A stretch of DNA of 54,357 nt from Pseudomonadota bacterium (GTDB lineage: Bacteria; Pseudomonadota; Gammaproteobacteria; Xanthomonadales; Rhodanobacteraceae): contig JAFEDX010000212.1 in the NCBI GenBank assembly GCA_018241365.1, forward strand, positions 1 to 54,357, given 5' to 3'. The stretch's first letter is position 1; the number at the start of each line of letters is the position of its first letter. Below the pieces are notes generated by a model. It was not told the DNA's origin. It saw only the letters and a program-made list of their open reading frames with translations, and made no database searches. Below are positions 10,063-19,740 of this stretch, piece after piece. The position numbers and the translations under genes were made by a program.

Positions 10063-11175
10063 CTACGCGCGCCGGTAGTACCCGACCGCGATCGCCAGCA
10101 GCAGCAGCGCCGGGATCAGGTTGACCAGCAGCGGCGGCGCGCCGAGCACCGTGCCGGTGCTGATGATCGCCCGCTGCAGGAAATACCACGCGATCGCGAT
10201 GATCACGCCGAGGAACAGCCGCTTGCCGAGGCCGCCCGAGCGCAGCGCGCCAAAACCGAAGGGCAGCGCGCACAACACCAGCAGCAGCGTGTTGATCGGA
10301 TAGAACGCGCGCGTCCAGTAAGCGTTGAGGTACACGCCCGGGTTCTGGCGGTTGCCGCGCAGGTAGGCGATGTTGCGCGTCAGGTCGCGCAGCGACAGGT
10401 ATTCCGGGTGCACCACCGAGGCTTCCAGCACGTCGGGATCGAGCGAGGTCTGCCACGCCTGCAGCGCGTGGGTGGTGCTGGCCGCGCCGTCCGCTGAAAC
10501 GCTGGTGTCGCGCACGTCGTGCAGCGTCCACGCCTTGCCTTCCTGGGTGGCGAGCTTGGCGTGCCGGAACGAAGTCAGTTCGCCGGCGTCGTCGAAGCCG
10601 AACACCCGCACATCCGCCAGCTCGACCGCGGGCCGCCCGTGCGCGAGGTGCGCCAGCGCCGCCTTGGCATTGATGATGTCGTTGCCGTCGCGTGCCCACA
10701 GGCCGCTGTCCTGGCGCATGCGCAACTGGCCCGAGGTGCGCTGCAACTGGATTTCCTGGGCCCGCTGCTCGCCCGCGGGCGCGGCGGTTTCGCCCAGCGC
10801 GAACACGCCCGCCATCAGCAGCGCCACCAGCCCCGTCACCGACAGGCAGATCCTGAGCCTGGACATCCCGGCCGCGCGCAGCGCGGTGAGCTCGCCGGTG
10901 GTGGCCAGCGCGCCCATCCCGACCAGGCTGCCTATCAGCGCGGCGAACACGAACCACTGGTAGGCGCGGCGCGGCACGGTCAGCAGGATGTACGCCACCG
11001 CCTTGCCGAGTGAATAGCCGTTGTGGCCGATGCCGCCGATCTGGTTGGCGAACTGGATGAAGGTGTCGAGGCCGATCAGCACCAGCCAGGTCACCAGCAG
11101 GCCTCCCAGTATCGTGCCGGCGATCAGCCGGTCGACACGCTTGAGCCGGAAGCGTTTCAGGAAGTTCGCTGTCAC
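10063..11175 (-). CDS. lptG: LPS export ABC transporter permease LptG
   Basis: LptG is one of two inner-membrane permeases of the LptB2FGC complex, which extracts lipopolysaccharide from the inner membrane. The 370-aa product has the expected plan: three N-terminal membrane helices, a periplasmic beta-jellyroll (about residues 130-270) and three C-terminal helices ending just before YYRRA. The start is GTG at 11175. Its GTGA overlaps the TGA of lptF, a translational-coupling arrangement. A longer frame reaches 11460 but only covers lptF in another frame, and family length (about 360 aa) supports the GTG. The gene is second in the lptF-lptG operon. Confidence 0.95.
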   Translation of the reverse strand: MTANFLKRFRLKRVDRLIAGTILGGLLVTWLVLIGLDTFIQFANQIGGIGHNGYSLGKAVAYILLTVPRRAYQWFVFAALIGSLVGMGALATTGELTALRAAGMSRLRICLSVTGLVALLMAGVFALGETAAPAGEQRAQEIQLQRTSGQLRMRQDSGLWARDGNDIINAKAALAHLAHGRPAVELADVRVFGFDDAGELTSFRHAKLATQEGKAWTLHDVRDTSVSADGAASTTHALQAWQTSLDPDVLEASVVHPEYLSLRDLTRNIAYLRGNRQNPGVYLNAYWTRAFYPINTLLLVLCALPFGFGALRSGGLGKRLFLGVIIAIAWYFLQRAIISTGTVLGAPPLLVNLIPALLLLAIAVGYYRRA

Positions 11176-12290
11176 GTGGCGGTTCCGGCCGTGCGCGGCG
11201 TGCGCGTCGCGTATTGCCGCGCGAACACCCACGCCGCGCCGACGAATACGGGTACCAGCACCCACCACATCCCGAGCGGGGCCGCAAGCTTGCCGCTGGC
11301 GATGAAGGTTCGCGCCAGCGTCATCAGGTTCATGATGACGAGATACGCCAATACCGCGATCAGGATGCGTCCGACCGGCGAACTGCGTGGTCCCTGGCGC
11401 GCCATCGGCAGCGCCAGCATCGCCAGCACCAGCGGCCCGAACGGGACCGCGATGCGCCATTGCAGTTCGGCGCGCGCGTCGGGGTCGCGATCGCCGAACA
11501 ACGACGGAGTGGTGCGCAGGCTCTGCGGGTCATCGCCTGCGGCTGCGTCCGAGGGCTGTGCCAGCGCGATATCGTTGCGCCGGAATTGCATCACGCGCCA
11601 GTTGTCGTGGTCGAGGTGGATGTCGTAGCGGTACCCGTCGTGCAACGCGATGAAGCGGTTGTCCACCTGCCCTTCCTGGAACAGCTCCCCGTGGTTGGCG
11701 GTGATCACGCTCAAGCTGACTGCGCCGTCCTTGCCCACGTGTTCGCTGGCGACGAACAGCTTGCCGAGCCGGGTGCCGTCCGGACTGACGGTATTGGCGA
11801 ACAGGATCCCGCCGCGCCCGGCGAGGCTGGTGAAGCGCCCGGCCTCGAGTCCGGCCGCGATCACCGAGCGGTTGGCCTGTGCGACCTCGGCATTCGACGT
11901 GCGCGCGGCCAGCGGGCCCAGCCACAGTGCCACCAGCGCCACCACGATCGCCGTGCCGACGCCGAACAGTGCAGCCGGTTTCAGCAAACCCGTGGGTCCG
12001 AAGCCCGAGGCCGCCAGCACGTGCATTTCGCTGTCGCGGTACATCCGCCCCAGCGCCAGCAGCATGCCGAGGAACATCGCCATCGGCAGCAGCGCCTGCA
12101 GCGTGTTGACCAGGCCCAGGCCCAGCACCGTGAACATGATGCCGCCCGGCAGGCGGCCGGTCGCGACCTTGTTGACCACGTCGGCGAAGGTGCTGCCGGT
12201 GAAGATCACCAGCAGCACCACCACGGCGGCCAGCGTGCCCCACAGGAATTCGCGCAGGATGTAGCGGTCGAGGATGGTGAAACGTGGCAT
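11172..12290 (-). CDS. lptF: LPS export ABC transporter permease LptF
   Basis: This 372-aa protein is the partner of LptG in the LptB2FGC lipopolysaccharide extractor. It begins with the family's typical MPRFTILDRYILREFLWGT, followed by helices at about residues 15-35, 50-75 and 100-122, a periplasmic jellyroll (about 125-270) and three C-terminal helices. It is the first gene of the operon and its stop overlaps the lptG start. The gene is divergent from pepA, with a palindromic repeat element in the shared upstream region. LptF next to PepA is a common arrangement in gammaproteobacteria. Confidence 0.95.
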   Translation of the reverse strand: MPRFTILDRYILREFLWGTLAAVVVLLVIFTGSTFADVVNKVATGRLPGGIMFTVLGLGLVNTLQALLPMAMFLGMLLALGRMYRDSEMHVLAASGFGPTGLLKPAALFGVGTAIVVALVALWLGPLAARTSNAEVAQANRSVIAAGLEAGRFTSLAGRGGILFANTVSPDGTRLGKLFVASEHVGKDGAVSLSVITANHGELFQEGQVDNRFIALHDGYRYDIHLDHDNWRVMQFRRNDIALAQPSDAAAGDDPQSLRTTPSLFGDRDPDARAELQWRIAVPFGPLVLAMLALPMARQGPRSSPVGRILIAVLAYLVIMNLMTLARTFIASGKLAAPLGMWWVLVPVFVGAAWVFARQYATRTPRTAGTAT

Positions 12291-12317
12291 CGGTTAGACT
12301 TGGTCGTTTGCGAACAG

Positions 12318-12446
12318 GAAACCTCTGAAAAACCGCAGCAAGCTGTCGACTAAACCGGCAGGATTGCCGGTTTGAACGCCGCAGGCGGCCCGCAGGGCGA
12401 ACCACAGGGATGTGGTGAGTAGCGCAGCAGGTTATTCAGAGGTTTC
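12318..12446 (-). repeat. Palindromic intergenic element, copy C
   Basis: This 129-bp element lies between the divergent lptF and pepA genes. Its outer arms GAAACCTCTGAA (12318-12329) and TTCAGAGGTTTC (12435-12446) are perfect reverse complements. Read on the minus strand it starts with arm + TAACCTGCTGCGCT, the same inner end as the elements at 18865 and 27584, and ends with a GCTGCGGTTTTTCAG-like segment. The inside is a chain of small hairpins, for example AAACCGGCA/TGCCGGTTT at 12353-12374. The interior differs from the other two copies, so this is a related but distinct subtype. No coding potential is seen. Confidence 0.75.
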
Positions 12447-12498
12447 GCCAGTGTAGTGGCACGCGTGCCCCCGCCCGGATTACCAGGAAACCAAACCC

Positions 12499-13977
12499 AT
12501 GCTCGAATTCAGCCTGAGTTCCGCCGCTGTCCCGGAAGCGGAAACGCCCTGCGCCGTGGTCGGCGTGTTCGATGGTGCGCCGTCGGCGGCCGCGGCCGCG
12601 CTGGATGCCGCCAGCGGCGGCGTGCTCTCGCGCCTGCGGGAAACCGGCGACTTCACCGGCAAGGCGGGCGCGACGCTGGTGCTGCATGGCCTCGTCGGGG
12701 TGAAGGCGCCGCGCGTGCTGCTGGTTGGATTGGGCGCGCATAAGGATTTCGATGCGCGTACCTATGCACGCGCCTGCGACGACGCCGGCAAGGCGCTGAA
12801 AGGCTTGCCGGTCGCGGGTGCCGCCGTCTGGCTGCCGGCGCTGGAAGTGCCGGGCTGCGATGCCGGCTGGCGCGTGCGCACCTGCGCGCTGGCGATCGAC
12901 CATGCGTGCTTCCGCTATACCGCGACCTTGAAACCAGCCAACGGCAACGTGCCGCGCCTGGCGAAACTCGAGCTGGCGGCCGGCGGCGAGGCGCAACGCG
13001 GCCTCGCCGAGGCGCGCGGCGTCGCGCGCGGCGTCGCCTTCGCGCGTGAACTCGGCTGCCTGCCGCCGAACCTGTGCACGCCCACGCACATCGCCGCGCA
13101 GGCGAAAACCATCGCCGACGAACACGCCGGTTCCGTCACGCTGGAAGTGCTGGAGCGCGACGACATGCAGAAGCTCGGCATGGGCGCGCTGCTGGCCGTG
13201 TCGTCGGGCTCGGCCACGCCGCCGAAACTCATCGTGCTGCAGTACCAGGGCGCGGGCGATGCGAAGCCGCATGCGCTGGTCGGCAAGGGCGTCACCTTCG
13301 ATTCCGGTGGCCTGAACCTCAAGCCGACCGGTTCGATGGAGGAAATGAAATACGACATGTGCGGCGCCGCCGGCGTACTGGGCGCGTTCCTCGCCGCGGT
13401 CGAACTGGCGTTGCCGATCAACCTCGTGTGCGTGGTGCCCTCGGTCGAAAACATGGTCGACGGAACTGGCTATCGTCCGAGCGACGTGTTGCACACCCAC
13501 GCCGGCCTCAGCGTGGAAGTGCTCAACACCGACGCCGAGGGTCGCTTGATCCTGTGCGATGCGCTGGCCTACACCTGCAAGCGTTTCCAGCCGCAGGCGC
13601 TGGTGGATGCGGCAACGTTGACCGGCGCCTGCGTGATCGCGCTGGGCGCGCACGCCTCCGGCCTGTTCAGCGCCGATGACAAGCTGGCCGACGAATTGCT
13701 GGCGGCGGGCACGGCATCGCTGGATCGCGCATGGCGCCTGCCGCTTTGGGACGACTACCGCAACCAGCTCGAATCCGCGTTCGCCGACATCGCCAACATC
13801 GGCGGCAAGAGCGCCGGCGCGATCACCGCCGCGCTGTTCCTATCGCGCTTCACCGAAGGCACGCGCTGGGCGCACCTCGACGTCGCCGGCACCGCGTGGG
13901 TGCCCGGGCGCAAGGGTTACGCCACAGGCCGGCCGGTGCCGCTGCTGGCGCAGTGGCTGATCGACCGCAGCGCGTAG
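12499..13977 (+). CDS. pepA: Leucyl aminopeptidase (M17)
   Basis: This cytosolic two-metal hexameric aminopeptidase removes N-terminal residues; PepA homologues can also bind DNA. The protein is 492 aa (E. coli PepA is 503). A variable N-terminal domain (about residues 1-165) is followed by the catalytic domain. Key motifs are VGKGVTFDSGGLNLKP with the catalytic Lys and a metal Asp, MKYDMCGAAGV with a further metal Asp, and NTDAEGRL, the M17 signature with Asp and Glu ligands and the catalytic Arg. The start ATG has AGGA upstream (about 12485). It is divergent from lptF and convergent with the sensor kinase. Confidence 0.96.
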   Translation: MLEFSLSSAAVPEAETPCAVVGVFDGAPSAAAAALDAASGGVLSRLRETGDFTGKAGATLVLHGLVGVKAPRVLLVGLGAHKDFDARTYARACDDAGKALKGLPVAGAAVWLPALEVPGCDAGWRVRTCALAIDHACFRYTATLKPANGNVPRLAKLELAAGGEAQRGLAEARGVARGVAFARELGCLPPNLCTPTHIAAQAKTIADEHAGSVTLEVLERDDMQKLGMGALLAVSSGSATPPKLIVLQYQGAGDAKPHALVGKGVTFDSGGLNLKPTGSMEEMKYDMCGAAGVLGAFLAAVELALPINLVCVVPSVENMVDGTGYRPSDVLHTHAGLSVEVLNTDAEGRLILCDALAYTCKRFQPQALVDAATLTGACVIALGAHASGLFSADDKLADELLAAGTASLDRAWRLPLWDDYRNQLESAFADIANIGGKSAGAITAALFLSRFTEGTRWAHLDVAGTAWVPGRKGYATGRPVPLLAQWLIDRSA

Positions 13978-13997
13978 GCGCGGCGGCAGCCGCGGGC

Positions 13998-14021
13998 ATC
14001 GGGCCTTCCGGCCCTCCTACA
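13998..14021 (-). repeat. REP unit (TGTAGGAG type), single
   Basis: On the minus strand this reads TGTAGGAGGGCCGGAAGGCC followed by CGAT. The stem GGGCC/GGCCC surrounds GGAA, with the conserved TGTAGGAG head. It sits between the convergent pepA and sensor kinase genes and may end transcription from both. The same unit type occurs twice at 38594-38671 with different stem bases. Confidence 0.7.
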
Positions 14022-14028
14022 CAGGTGA

Positions 14029-17000
14029 TTATTCGAACACGGATTCCAGCACTTCGCGCAACGGGCCCGGCAAGGTCGGCTTGCGCAGGAACGCGTTCAT
14101 GCCGGCGGCGCGGGCGCGTTGTTCCTCGTCGCCATGGGCGCTGGCGGTGAGCGCGATGATGGGCGTGGTGTTGCCGCGCCGGCGCAGCAGGGTGGCAAGT
14201 TCGCAGCCATCCATGCCGGGCAGGTCGAAGTCGAACACCATCGCGTCGAAACCGTCGCCGGCGTCGATTTCGGACAAGGCCGCCAGCGCCTGCGGCGCCA
14301 GCGTCACCGCATAACCGAAGGTTTCGATCAGGCCGGCGATCGCCTGCCCGGCCACCGGATCGTCCTCGACCAGCAGCACGCGCGGGTGCGCGGCCTGCGT
14401 GGTTCCGGTTGCTGCATCGGGTGAAGGTTCGCGCGGAGCGGGGTCACCGGCTGGCGGCTGGCTGCCGCGTGTCGCCACGGACCTCGCGGCGTCGGCGTCC
14501 GTCACGATCGGCAGCGGCAGGTGCACGCTGAAGGTGCTGCCGTGCCCCGGCGTCGATTGCACGCCGATGCGGCCGTCCATCAGGTTCACCAGTTCGCGGC
14601 TGATCGCGAGCCCGAGTCCGCTGCCGCGCTGCAGGCGCCCGTAGTCGGCCTGTTCGAAGCGCCGGAAGATGCGCGCACATTCCTCGGGTGTCATGCCGGG
14701 TCCATTGTCGATCACGCTGTAGGCGATGCCGTCGCCGTCGCGTTCGAGTTTCAGGGTGACGCCGCCGTGGCTGGTGAACTTCAGCGCGTTGTGCACCAGG
14801 TTGAACAGGATCTGCTGCACGCGCAGCGCATCGCCGCGCACCGCGCGCGGCGCATCCGCCGCGATCACGATGTCGATGGCGAGTTGCTTCTGCGCGGCGA
14901 GCCCGGCTTCAGCGTTCGCGATTTCGCGCAGGATGACCCCGGGGTCGAACGGCGCAACGTTCAGCTCCAGCCGGCCCGCCTCGATGCGCGCGACGTCCAG
15001 CGCGTCGTTGACTTGCCGCAGCAGCAGCGAACCCGAACGCCGGATCGCGTCGGCGTACTGGTGCTGGCGCTCGTTCAGCGCGGTCTTCAACAGCAGCTCG
15101 GTCATGCCGAGCACGCCGGTGAGCGGGGTGCGTATTTCGTGCGCCATGTTGGCGAGGAAGCGCGATTTCGCCGCGTTGGCCTGCTCGGCGATGTGCTGGC
15201 GTTCCTCGCTGAGCACCAGCCGGTGCTGTTGTTGCAGGCGCCGGCGCAGCGCCCACACGATCCAGGCCACCAGCAGCAGGACCGCCAGCACGTACGCGGC
15301 CCGCGCCCACGGGGTGTCCCACGGCGCCGCGACGACGCGCAGCGAGAACGCGTCCAGCGGCGCGCTCCACGGGCCGTCGCCGGTGCGCCCGCTGACCAGC
15401 AGTTGGTAGCGGCCGGGTTCCAGCACCGAGAATTCGCGCACGTTGCGATGGTCGGTGTCGATCCAGCCGGGGTCGAACCCTTGCAGGCGGAAGCGGTACT
15501 GGTTGCGCGCGGGATCGACGAACGACAGCACCTGCGCGGTGACGTTGAGTTCGCGATCGCGCCAGTCGAGCGTGAGTGGTTGGCGCGGATCGAGTTCGAC
15601 CAGTTGGCCGTCGCGGCGCACGTTCACCGATTCCAGCGCCACCTTGGGGGTTGCCAGGTGCCAGGGCAACTGGTCGATGCGGATGCCGATCACGCCGGCA
15701 AGGCTGCCGGCGAACAGTTCACCGTGGCCGGTCGCGAGCAGCGCATCGCCGGTGAAATCGGTGGTGGCCAATCCTTCCGCGGTGGCGAAGGCGTGCAGCT
15801 GCTGGTTGCGCGGGTCATACACCAGCAGGTTGCGGCTGCTGAGTGCGAACACGCGGCCGTCCCGGCCGGCCTGCAGGCCGAGGATGCCGGTATCGGGCCA
15901 GCCGTTCTTGCCGTCGATGTCGTCCACCAGCGTGGCCTTGCCGTGGTCGAGGTGGTACCGCTGCAGGCTGGTGGAGCGTGCGATCCAGAGTCCGCCGTCC
16001 GGATCCAGCGCGAAGGCTTCCACGTCATCGCGCACCACGCCCGGCACGAACGTGAAGGCGTCGCCGCCGGGCGCAAGGCGCGCGAGCCCGGCGTGGCTGG
16101 CGGCCCAGATGGAGCCGTCCGCGGCTTCGCGCAGTTGCACGATTTCCTGCGCGGTTTCGCCGGGCGCCGGCGCCGTCAGGGGCTGCACCGCAAGGGTTTT
16201 CGGATCGACCCGGAACACGCCGCTGCCGACCCCGGCAAAGTAGATGGTGCCGTCGCGCGCTGCGAGCAATCGCCATACGCCGTGGCGCAGGCCGGGTTCG
16301 TCGGTGGCCACCGGCTGCAGGCGCTTGCCGTCCCAGATGAACAGTCCGCGCCGGCTGCCGATCCACAGGCGCCCGGTGGTGTCCACGGCCAGCGAGGAAA
16401 TCGACATCCGCGCAAGGTCCGGCAGGGCGGCGTGCTGCACGGCACCGGTCGCGAGATCGATGCGGTCGAGCATGCCGGCGCCGCCTGCCCACAGCGCGTC
16501 GTTGCCGGCCAGCGCCAGCGCGCGCACGCGATCGCGCGCGAGGCTGGCCGGGTCGCCCGGGACGTGCCGGTACATGCTGAACGCGCGCCATTGCGGCGGC
16601 AGGTAGGCCAGCCCGCCGTCCACCAGCGCCACCCACAGCCCGCCTTCATGGTCGCGGAACAATCCGTCCGGGAGATGTCCGGGCAGGCTGCCCGCCACGC
16701 CCGGCGTCGGCTGCTCGAACTGCGTGTCGCCCTCGGCGCCGATGTGCGCCAGGCCGCCGCGTTCGGCGATCCAAAGGCTGCCATCCTTGCCGCGCAGGCT
16801 GGCCAGGGTTTCGCGCGCGGCGCCAACCAGGCTGGCCTTGCCCGTTGCGTCCAGGTGATAGAGGCCCGCGCTGGTTGCGACATCCACGCCGTCGCCACCG
16901 GTCCGCACCTGCCAGATGGTGGGTTGGGCGGGCAGGCCCGGCAGCAACACGGGGTGGATGTGCCCCGCCGCGTTCAGCCGGTCGAGCCCGGCGTCGGTGC

Positions 17001-17589
17001 CGATCCAGAGCCCGCCATCGGCTGCCGCGGCGAGCGCGGTCACGTTGTCGGAGGCAAGGCTGGCGGCGTCGCCCTTGCGGTGCCGCAGGTGCGTGAAGTC
17101 CTTGCCGTCCGCGTCCAGCTTGTTCAAGCCGCCGGCGTACACGCCGACCCACAGCGCGCCCGCCTGGTCTTCGGCGATCGCCATCACGTCGTCGGCGGAC
17201 AGGCTGCGCGCGTTGGCGGGATCGTGCAGCCAATGCCGGAAGCCACCGGTCTGCGGGTCGTAAAGATTCAGGCCGGTGCCTTCGCCGCCCGCCCACAGGT
17301 TGCCTTTGCGATCGACCAGCAAAGCCGACACGTCGTTGGCGGGTAGCGATGCCGGCTGTCTGGGATCGTGCCGGAATACCTTGAACTCGCGGCTGTCGTA
17401 GCGCGCCAGCCCGCCGTGGGTGCCGATCCACAGATAGCCCGCGTGGTCCTGGGTCACGGTATACACGCTGGCGGACGGCAGCCCTTCCGCCGCCGCGTAG
17501 CTGCGGAAGATCGGGGTGGGCGGCACGCTGGTCACGGCGGGAGTCGTCGCGCTCGCCAGCGCACCGGCCAACAACCAAGCTGCGAGCAT
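14029..17589 (-). CDS. Hybrid sensor histidine kinase with Y_Y_Y propeller sensor and receiver
   Basis: This 1186-aa protein carries the extracytoplasmic sensor of one-piece 'hybrid two-component' regulators. A signal peptide ([14 protein letters not shown]) is followed by many Reg_prop repeats (LWIGT, LWVGV, LWAGG and similar; roughly residues 25-640), a Y_Y_Y domain (about 650-720) and a single membrane helix (about 735-755). Then come HisKA with [11 protein letters not shown] (phospho-His), HATPase with [15 protein letters not shown] and [12 protein letters not shown], and a C-terminal receiver with VLLVEDD, phosphoacceptor [10 protein letters not shown] and RKP. No DNA-binding domain is present, so phosphate must pass to an unseen partner. 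The start at 17589 is preferred over the upstream in-frame ATG at 17739 because it gives the signal peptide and has AGGGAG eight bases upstream. It is divergent from the YceI group. Confidence 0.93.
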   Translation of the reverse strand: MLAAWLLAGALASATTPAVTSVPPTPIFRSYAAAEGLPSASVYTVTQDHAGYLWIGTHGGLARYDSREFKVFRHDPRQPASLPANDVSALLVDRKGNLWAGGEGTGLNLYDPQTGGFRHWLHDPANARSLSADDVMAIAEDQAGALWVGVYAGGLNKLDADGKDFTHLRHRKGDAASLASDNVTALAAAADGGLWIGTDAGLDRLNAAGHIHPVLLPGLPAQPTIWQVRTGGDGVDVATSAGLYHLDATGKASLVGAARETLASLRGKDGSLWIAERGGLAHIGAEGDTQFEQPTPGVAGSLPGHLPDGLFRDHEGGLWVALVDGGLAYLPPQWRAFSMYRHVPGDPASLARDRVRALALAGNDALWAGGAGMLDRIDLATGAVQHAALPDLARMSISSLAVDTTGRLWIGSRRGLFIWDGKRLQPVATDEPGLRHGVWRLLAARDGTIYFAGVGSGVFRVDPKTLAVQPLTAPAPGETAQEIVQLREAADGSIWAASHAGLARLAPGGDAFTFVPGVVRDDVEAFALDPDGGLWIARSTSLQRYHLDHGKATLVDDIDGKNGWPDTGILGLQAGRDGRVFALSSRNLLVYDPRNQQLHAFATAEGLATTDFTGDALLATGHGELFAGSLAGVIGIRIDQLPWHLATPKVALESVNVRRDGQLVELDPRQPLTLDWRDRELNVTAQVLSFVDPARNQYRFRLQGFDPGWIDTDHRNVREFSVLEPGRYQLLVSGRTGDGPWSAPLDAFSLRVVAAPWDTPWARAAYVLAVLLLVAWIVWALRRRLQQQHRLVLSEERQHIAEQANAAKSRFLANMAHEIRTPLTGVLGMTELLLKTALNERQHQYADAIRRSGSLLLRQVNDALDVARIEAGRLELNVAPFDPGVILREIANAEAGLAAQKQLAIDIVIAADAPRAVRGDALRVQQILFNLVHNALKFTSHGGVTLKLERDGDGIAYSVIDNGPGMTPEECARIFRRFEQADYGRLQRGSGLGLAISRELVNLMDGRIGVQSTPGHGSTFSVHLPLPIVTDADAARSVATRGSQPPAGDPAPREPSPDAATGTTQAAHPRVLLVEDDPVAGQAIAGLIETFGYAVTLAPQALAALSEIDAGDGFDAMVFDFDLPGMDGCELATLLRRRGNTTPIIALTASAHGDEEQRARAAGMNAFLRKPTLPGPLREVLESVFE

Positions 17590-17692
17590 CTCGTTCTCCC
17601 TGTGACCCCGTCCCAGATGATGCCGCAAACCGCGCCGCGGTGCGCGCGCCGCCGCGCTGTGCGAGGATGGCCGCAAGCCGCTGGAGGTGCCG

Positions 17693-18346
17693 ATGCGTCG
17701 TTGGCGGGTCGTGGTTGCGGGGCTGCTGATGACGGGCATGGCGTGCGTGGCCGTGGCGCATCCGCTCGACTACCGCATCGACACGGTGCATTCGCAGGTG
17801 TTGTTCAGCGCCGACCACGACGGCTATTCGAATCCGGTCGGGCGGTTCGCCATCGCGCGTGGCTGGCTGCGTTTCGATCCCGACGACTGGGGGGCGTCGA
17901 AAGTCGTGGCCGACATCGACACCGCGTCGGCCGATCTTGGCGACAAGGGCTGGGATGGCTCGGTCACGGGGCACTTGTTCCTGGATGCCGCAAAGTTTCC
18001 GCTGGCGCATTTCGAGAGCACGTCGGTCCGCAAGACCGGCGAACACGCGGGCGTGCTCGAGGGCAACCTGACCCTGCACGGCGTGACCCTGCCGGTGCAA
18101 GTCGACTTCACCGTCAACCGCGTGGGCATGACCCTGTTCGGCTTCGAGACCATCGCCGGATTTTCCGGCCATGCGACGCTGGATCGCACGCAGTTCGGCA
18201 TGACTTCGTTTCCGAAAGCGGTGGGTACCGAGGTGGCCATTCGCCTCGAGGTCGAAGCCACACTCGATCGCGATGCCGAGTACGGTTACCAGCAGGCTGC
18301 GGAAAAGGCCGTGAAGGAGAGGGCGCGTGCCGCTGCGCAGCACTGA
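17693..18346 (+). CDS. YceI-family periplasmic protein, first copy
   Basis: This 217-aa protein has a signal peptide (about 23 residues, ending VAVAHP) and a YceI lipocalin-like beta-barrel, a fold known to bind isoprenoids such as ubiquinone-8. Family features seen are [18 protein letters not shown] near the mature N-terminus, [15 protein letters not shown], and [10 protein letters not shown] near the end. ATG at 17693 is chosen because GGAGG lies five bases upstream; a GTG at 17687 is in frame but overlaps that site. It overlaps the cytochrome b561 gene by 20 bp. The YceI/cytochrome b561 pairing is the same as yceI-yceJ in E. coli. Confidence 0.93.
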   Translation: MRRWRVVVAGLLMTGMACVAVAHPLDYRIDTVHSQVLFSADHDGYSNPVGRFAIARGWLRFDPDDWGASKVVADIDTASADLGDKGWDGSVTGHLFLDAAKFPLAHFESTSVRKTGEHAGVLEGNLTLHGVTLPVQVDFTVNRVGMTLFGFETIAGFSGHATLDRTQFGMTSFPKAVGTEVAIRLEVEATLDRDAEYGYQQAAEKAVKERARAAAQH

Positions 18347-18875
18347 TTCCGGTTGGGGCGTACTGGTTCGCGCGTTCCATTGGTCGATTGCGATCCTGAT
18401 CCTGGTGCAGGCCACGATTGGCCTGACCATGGTGGGCATGGGCCTGACGCCCGCGAAGGTCCGCGTGTTCGCGCTGCACAAGTCGATCGGCATCACCATC
18501 CTCGCGCTGGTGCTGCTGCGCATCGCGTGGCGGCTGACCGAACGCAGGCCGGCCGATCCCGCCGGCATGCCGCGCTGGCAGGTGCGCGCGGCGCATGCGC
18601 TGCACCTTGTGCTGTACGGGTTGATCCTCGCGATCCCGCTCTCGGGCTGGTGGTTCAACTCGGCGTCGAACGCGCCGCTGGTGTGGTTCGGCTGGTTCGA
18701 CGTGCCCAGTCTGACCGGAGGCTATGATCCGGTGTGGAAACCGCGTGCGCTGCTGCTGCACCAGACCCTGTTCTGGGTGCTGGTGGTCCTGCTGGTGGGG
18801 CACGTGGGCGCGGCCTTGTGGCACCACTTCAGGCAGCGGGATGATGTCCTTAGGCGAATGCTGTGGAAACGCTGA
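18327..18875 (+). CDS. Cytochrome b561 (CybB/YceJ family)
   Basis: This 182-aa inner-membrane dihaem cytochrome has four predicted helices (about residues 13-33, 47-66, 85-105, 146-166). Candidate haem ligands are His in VRAFHWSIA, FALHKSIG, RAAHALHL and LLHQTLF. The family passes electrons between quinol and other acceptors. The start is GTG at 18327 with AAGGAG upstream, overlapping the preceding YceI gene. The last codons (ATG CTG TGG AAA CGC TGA) lie partly inside the repeat element at 18865-19108, which supplies the stop codon, so the C-terminal few residues may be element-derived. Confidence 0.92.
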   Translation: MPLRSTDSGWGVLVRAFHWSIAILILVQATIGLTMVGMGLTPAKVRVFALHKSIGITILALVLLRIAWRLTERRPADPAGMPRWQVRAAHALHLVLYGLILAIPLSGWWFNSASNAPLVWFGWFDVPSLTGGYDPVWKPRALLLHQTLFWVLVVLLVGHVGAALWHHFRQRDDVLRRMLWKR

Positions 18876-19108
18876 ATAACCTGCTGCGCTTGGCAGCTTG
18901 CGCGCCGGCGGTGCTCGCACTACGAAGGCAGGATGCCGAAGTGAACATTCGCGCAGCGAATGGCCCGAGGGCGAGCGCCATGGATGGCGCGAGTTATGCT
19001 CACGTACTGGCGTGTACGCTCCGCTTGCTGCGCTCCGGCGTCACGCAATCACGGAGCTCTTTCGCCATGGATGGCGTTGTTCGCTCGCGACGGTTCTTCA
19101 GCGTTTCC
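18865..19108 (+). repeat. Palindromic intergenic element, copy A
   Basis: This 244-bp element starts with GGAAACGCTGAATAACC (18865-18881) and ends with GGTTCTTCAGCGTTTCC (19092-19108). The two arms pair at 16 of 17 positions. It shares with the element at 27584 a first block (AACCTGCTGCGCT, GGCAGCTTGCG, GCCGGCGGTGCTCGCA), a middle block (ATGCTCACGTACTGGCGTG, TACGCTCCGCTTGCTGCGCT) and the right end (CGCTCGCGACGGTTCT). It has two extra segments rich in hairpins, including CATTCGC-GCA-GCGAATG and GCGCCAT-GG-ATGGCGC. It separates the cytochrome b561 gene from the second YceI gene. No coding sequence is evident. Confidence 0.8.
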
Positions 19109-19131
19109 TGCAATGAAAGCCAGAGGTCGCG

Positions 19132-19740
19132 ATGACAACGAAAACTTCGAGCACGTTTTTGGCAGTCATGCTGATCGCGCTGGTTGCCGCGCCCGCGTGG
19201 GCGCAGCCGTGGCAAGTGGATGCCGCGCGCAGCACGCTCACCTTCACCAATACCTACCAGACGGTCACCTACACCGGACAGTTCCGTCGCTTCAACGCAA
19301 AGATCGAATACGACCCCGCCGATCTCGCGCACGCCAGGTTCGACGTCGAGGTTGATATCGCCAGCCTTGATACCGAGAACAGCGAACGCGACCATGCCGC
19401 GCTGGGCACGGCGTTCTTCGATGCCGCGCGATTTCCGCAGGCGCATTTCGTCACCACGGCGTTCCGCAAGGCTGCGAACGGCGAGGTGCTGGCCGACGGC
19501 ACGCTGACCCTGCGCGGCATCAGCAAGCCGGTGACGCTGACCGTGAAGTTCGTGCAGAAGGGCGGCGATGCGACGTTGGACGTCACCGCGCAACTCAGGC
19601 GCCTCGACTTCGGGATCGGTACGGGCGAGTGGGCCGATCCGTCGATGATCGGCGATGCCGTGACTGTGCAAGGGCATTTGCTGCTGGAGCCGGCGCGTGC
19701 GCCGGGCGTGCAACCCGCTGCATCGGCGCGGAGTGGATGA
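19132..19740 (+). CDS. YceI-family periplasmic protein, second copy
   Basis: This 202-aa protein has a signal peptide (cleavage likely after AAPAWA) and a YceI beta-barrel. Family motifs include WQVDAARSTLTFTNTYQ, a central DVEVDIASLDTENSERD and HFVTTAFRK. It differs clearly from the first YceI copy (low identity by eye), so it is an old paralogue rather than a recent duplicate. AGAGG lies upstream of the ATG. A palindromic repeat separates it from the cytochrome b561 gene, and its stop overlaps the start of the cupin gene. A role in binding quinone or isoprenoid lipids together with cytochrome b561 is inferred from the family. Confidence 0.92.
   Translation: MTTKTSSTFLAVMLIALVAAPAWAQPWQVDAARSTLTFTNTYQTVTYTGQFRRFNAKIEYDPADLAHARFDVEVDIASLDTENSERDHAALGTAFFDAARFPQAHFVTTAFRKAANGEVLADGTLTLRGISKPVTLTVKFVQKGGDATLDVTAQLRRLDFGIGTGEWADPSMIGDAVTVQGHLLLEPARAPGVQPAASARSG

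Noticed and set aside
14521-17346. Plus-strand open frame of 941 codons opposite the sensor kinase
   Set aside because: No domain or plausible start; the minus strand has complete kinase, receiver and propeller motifs.
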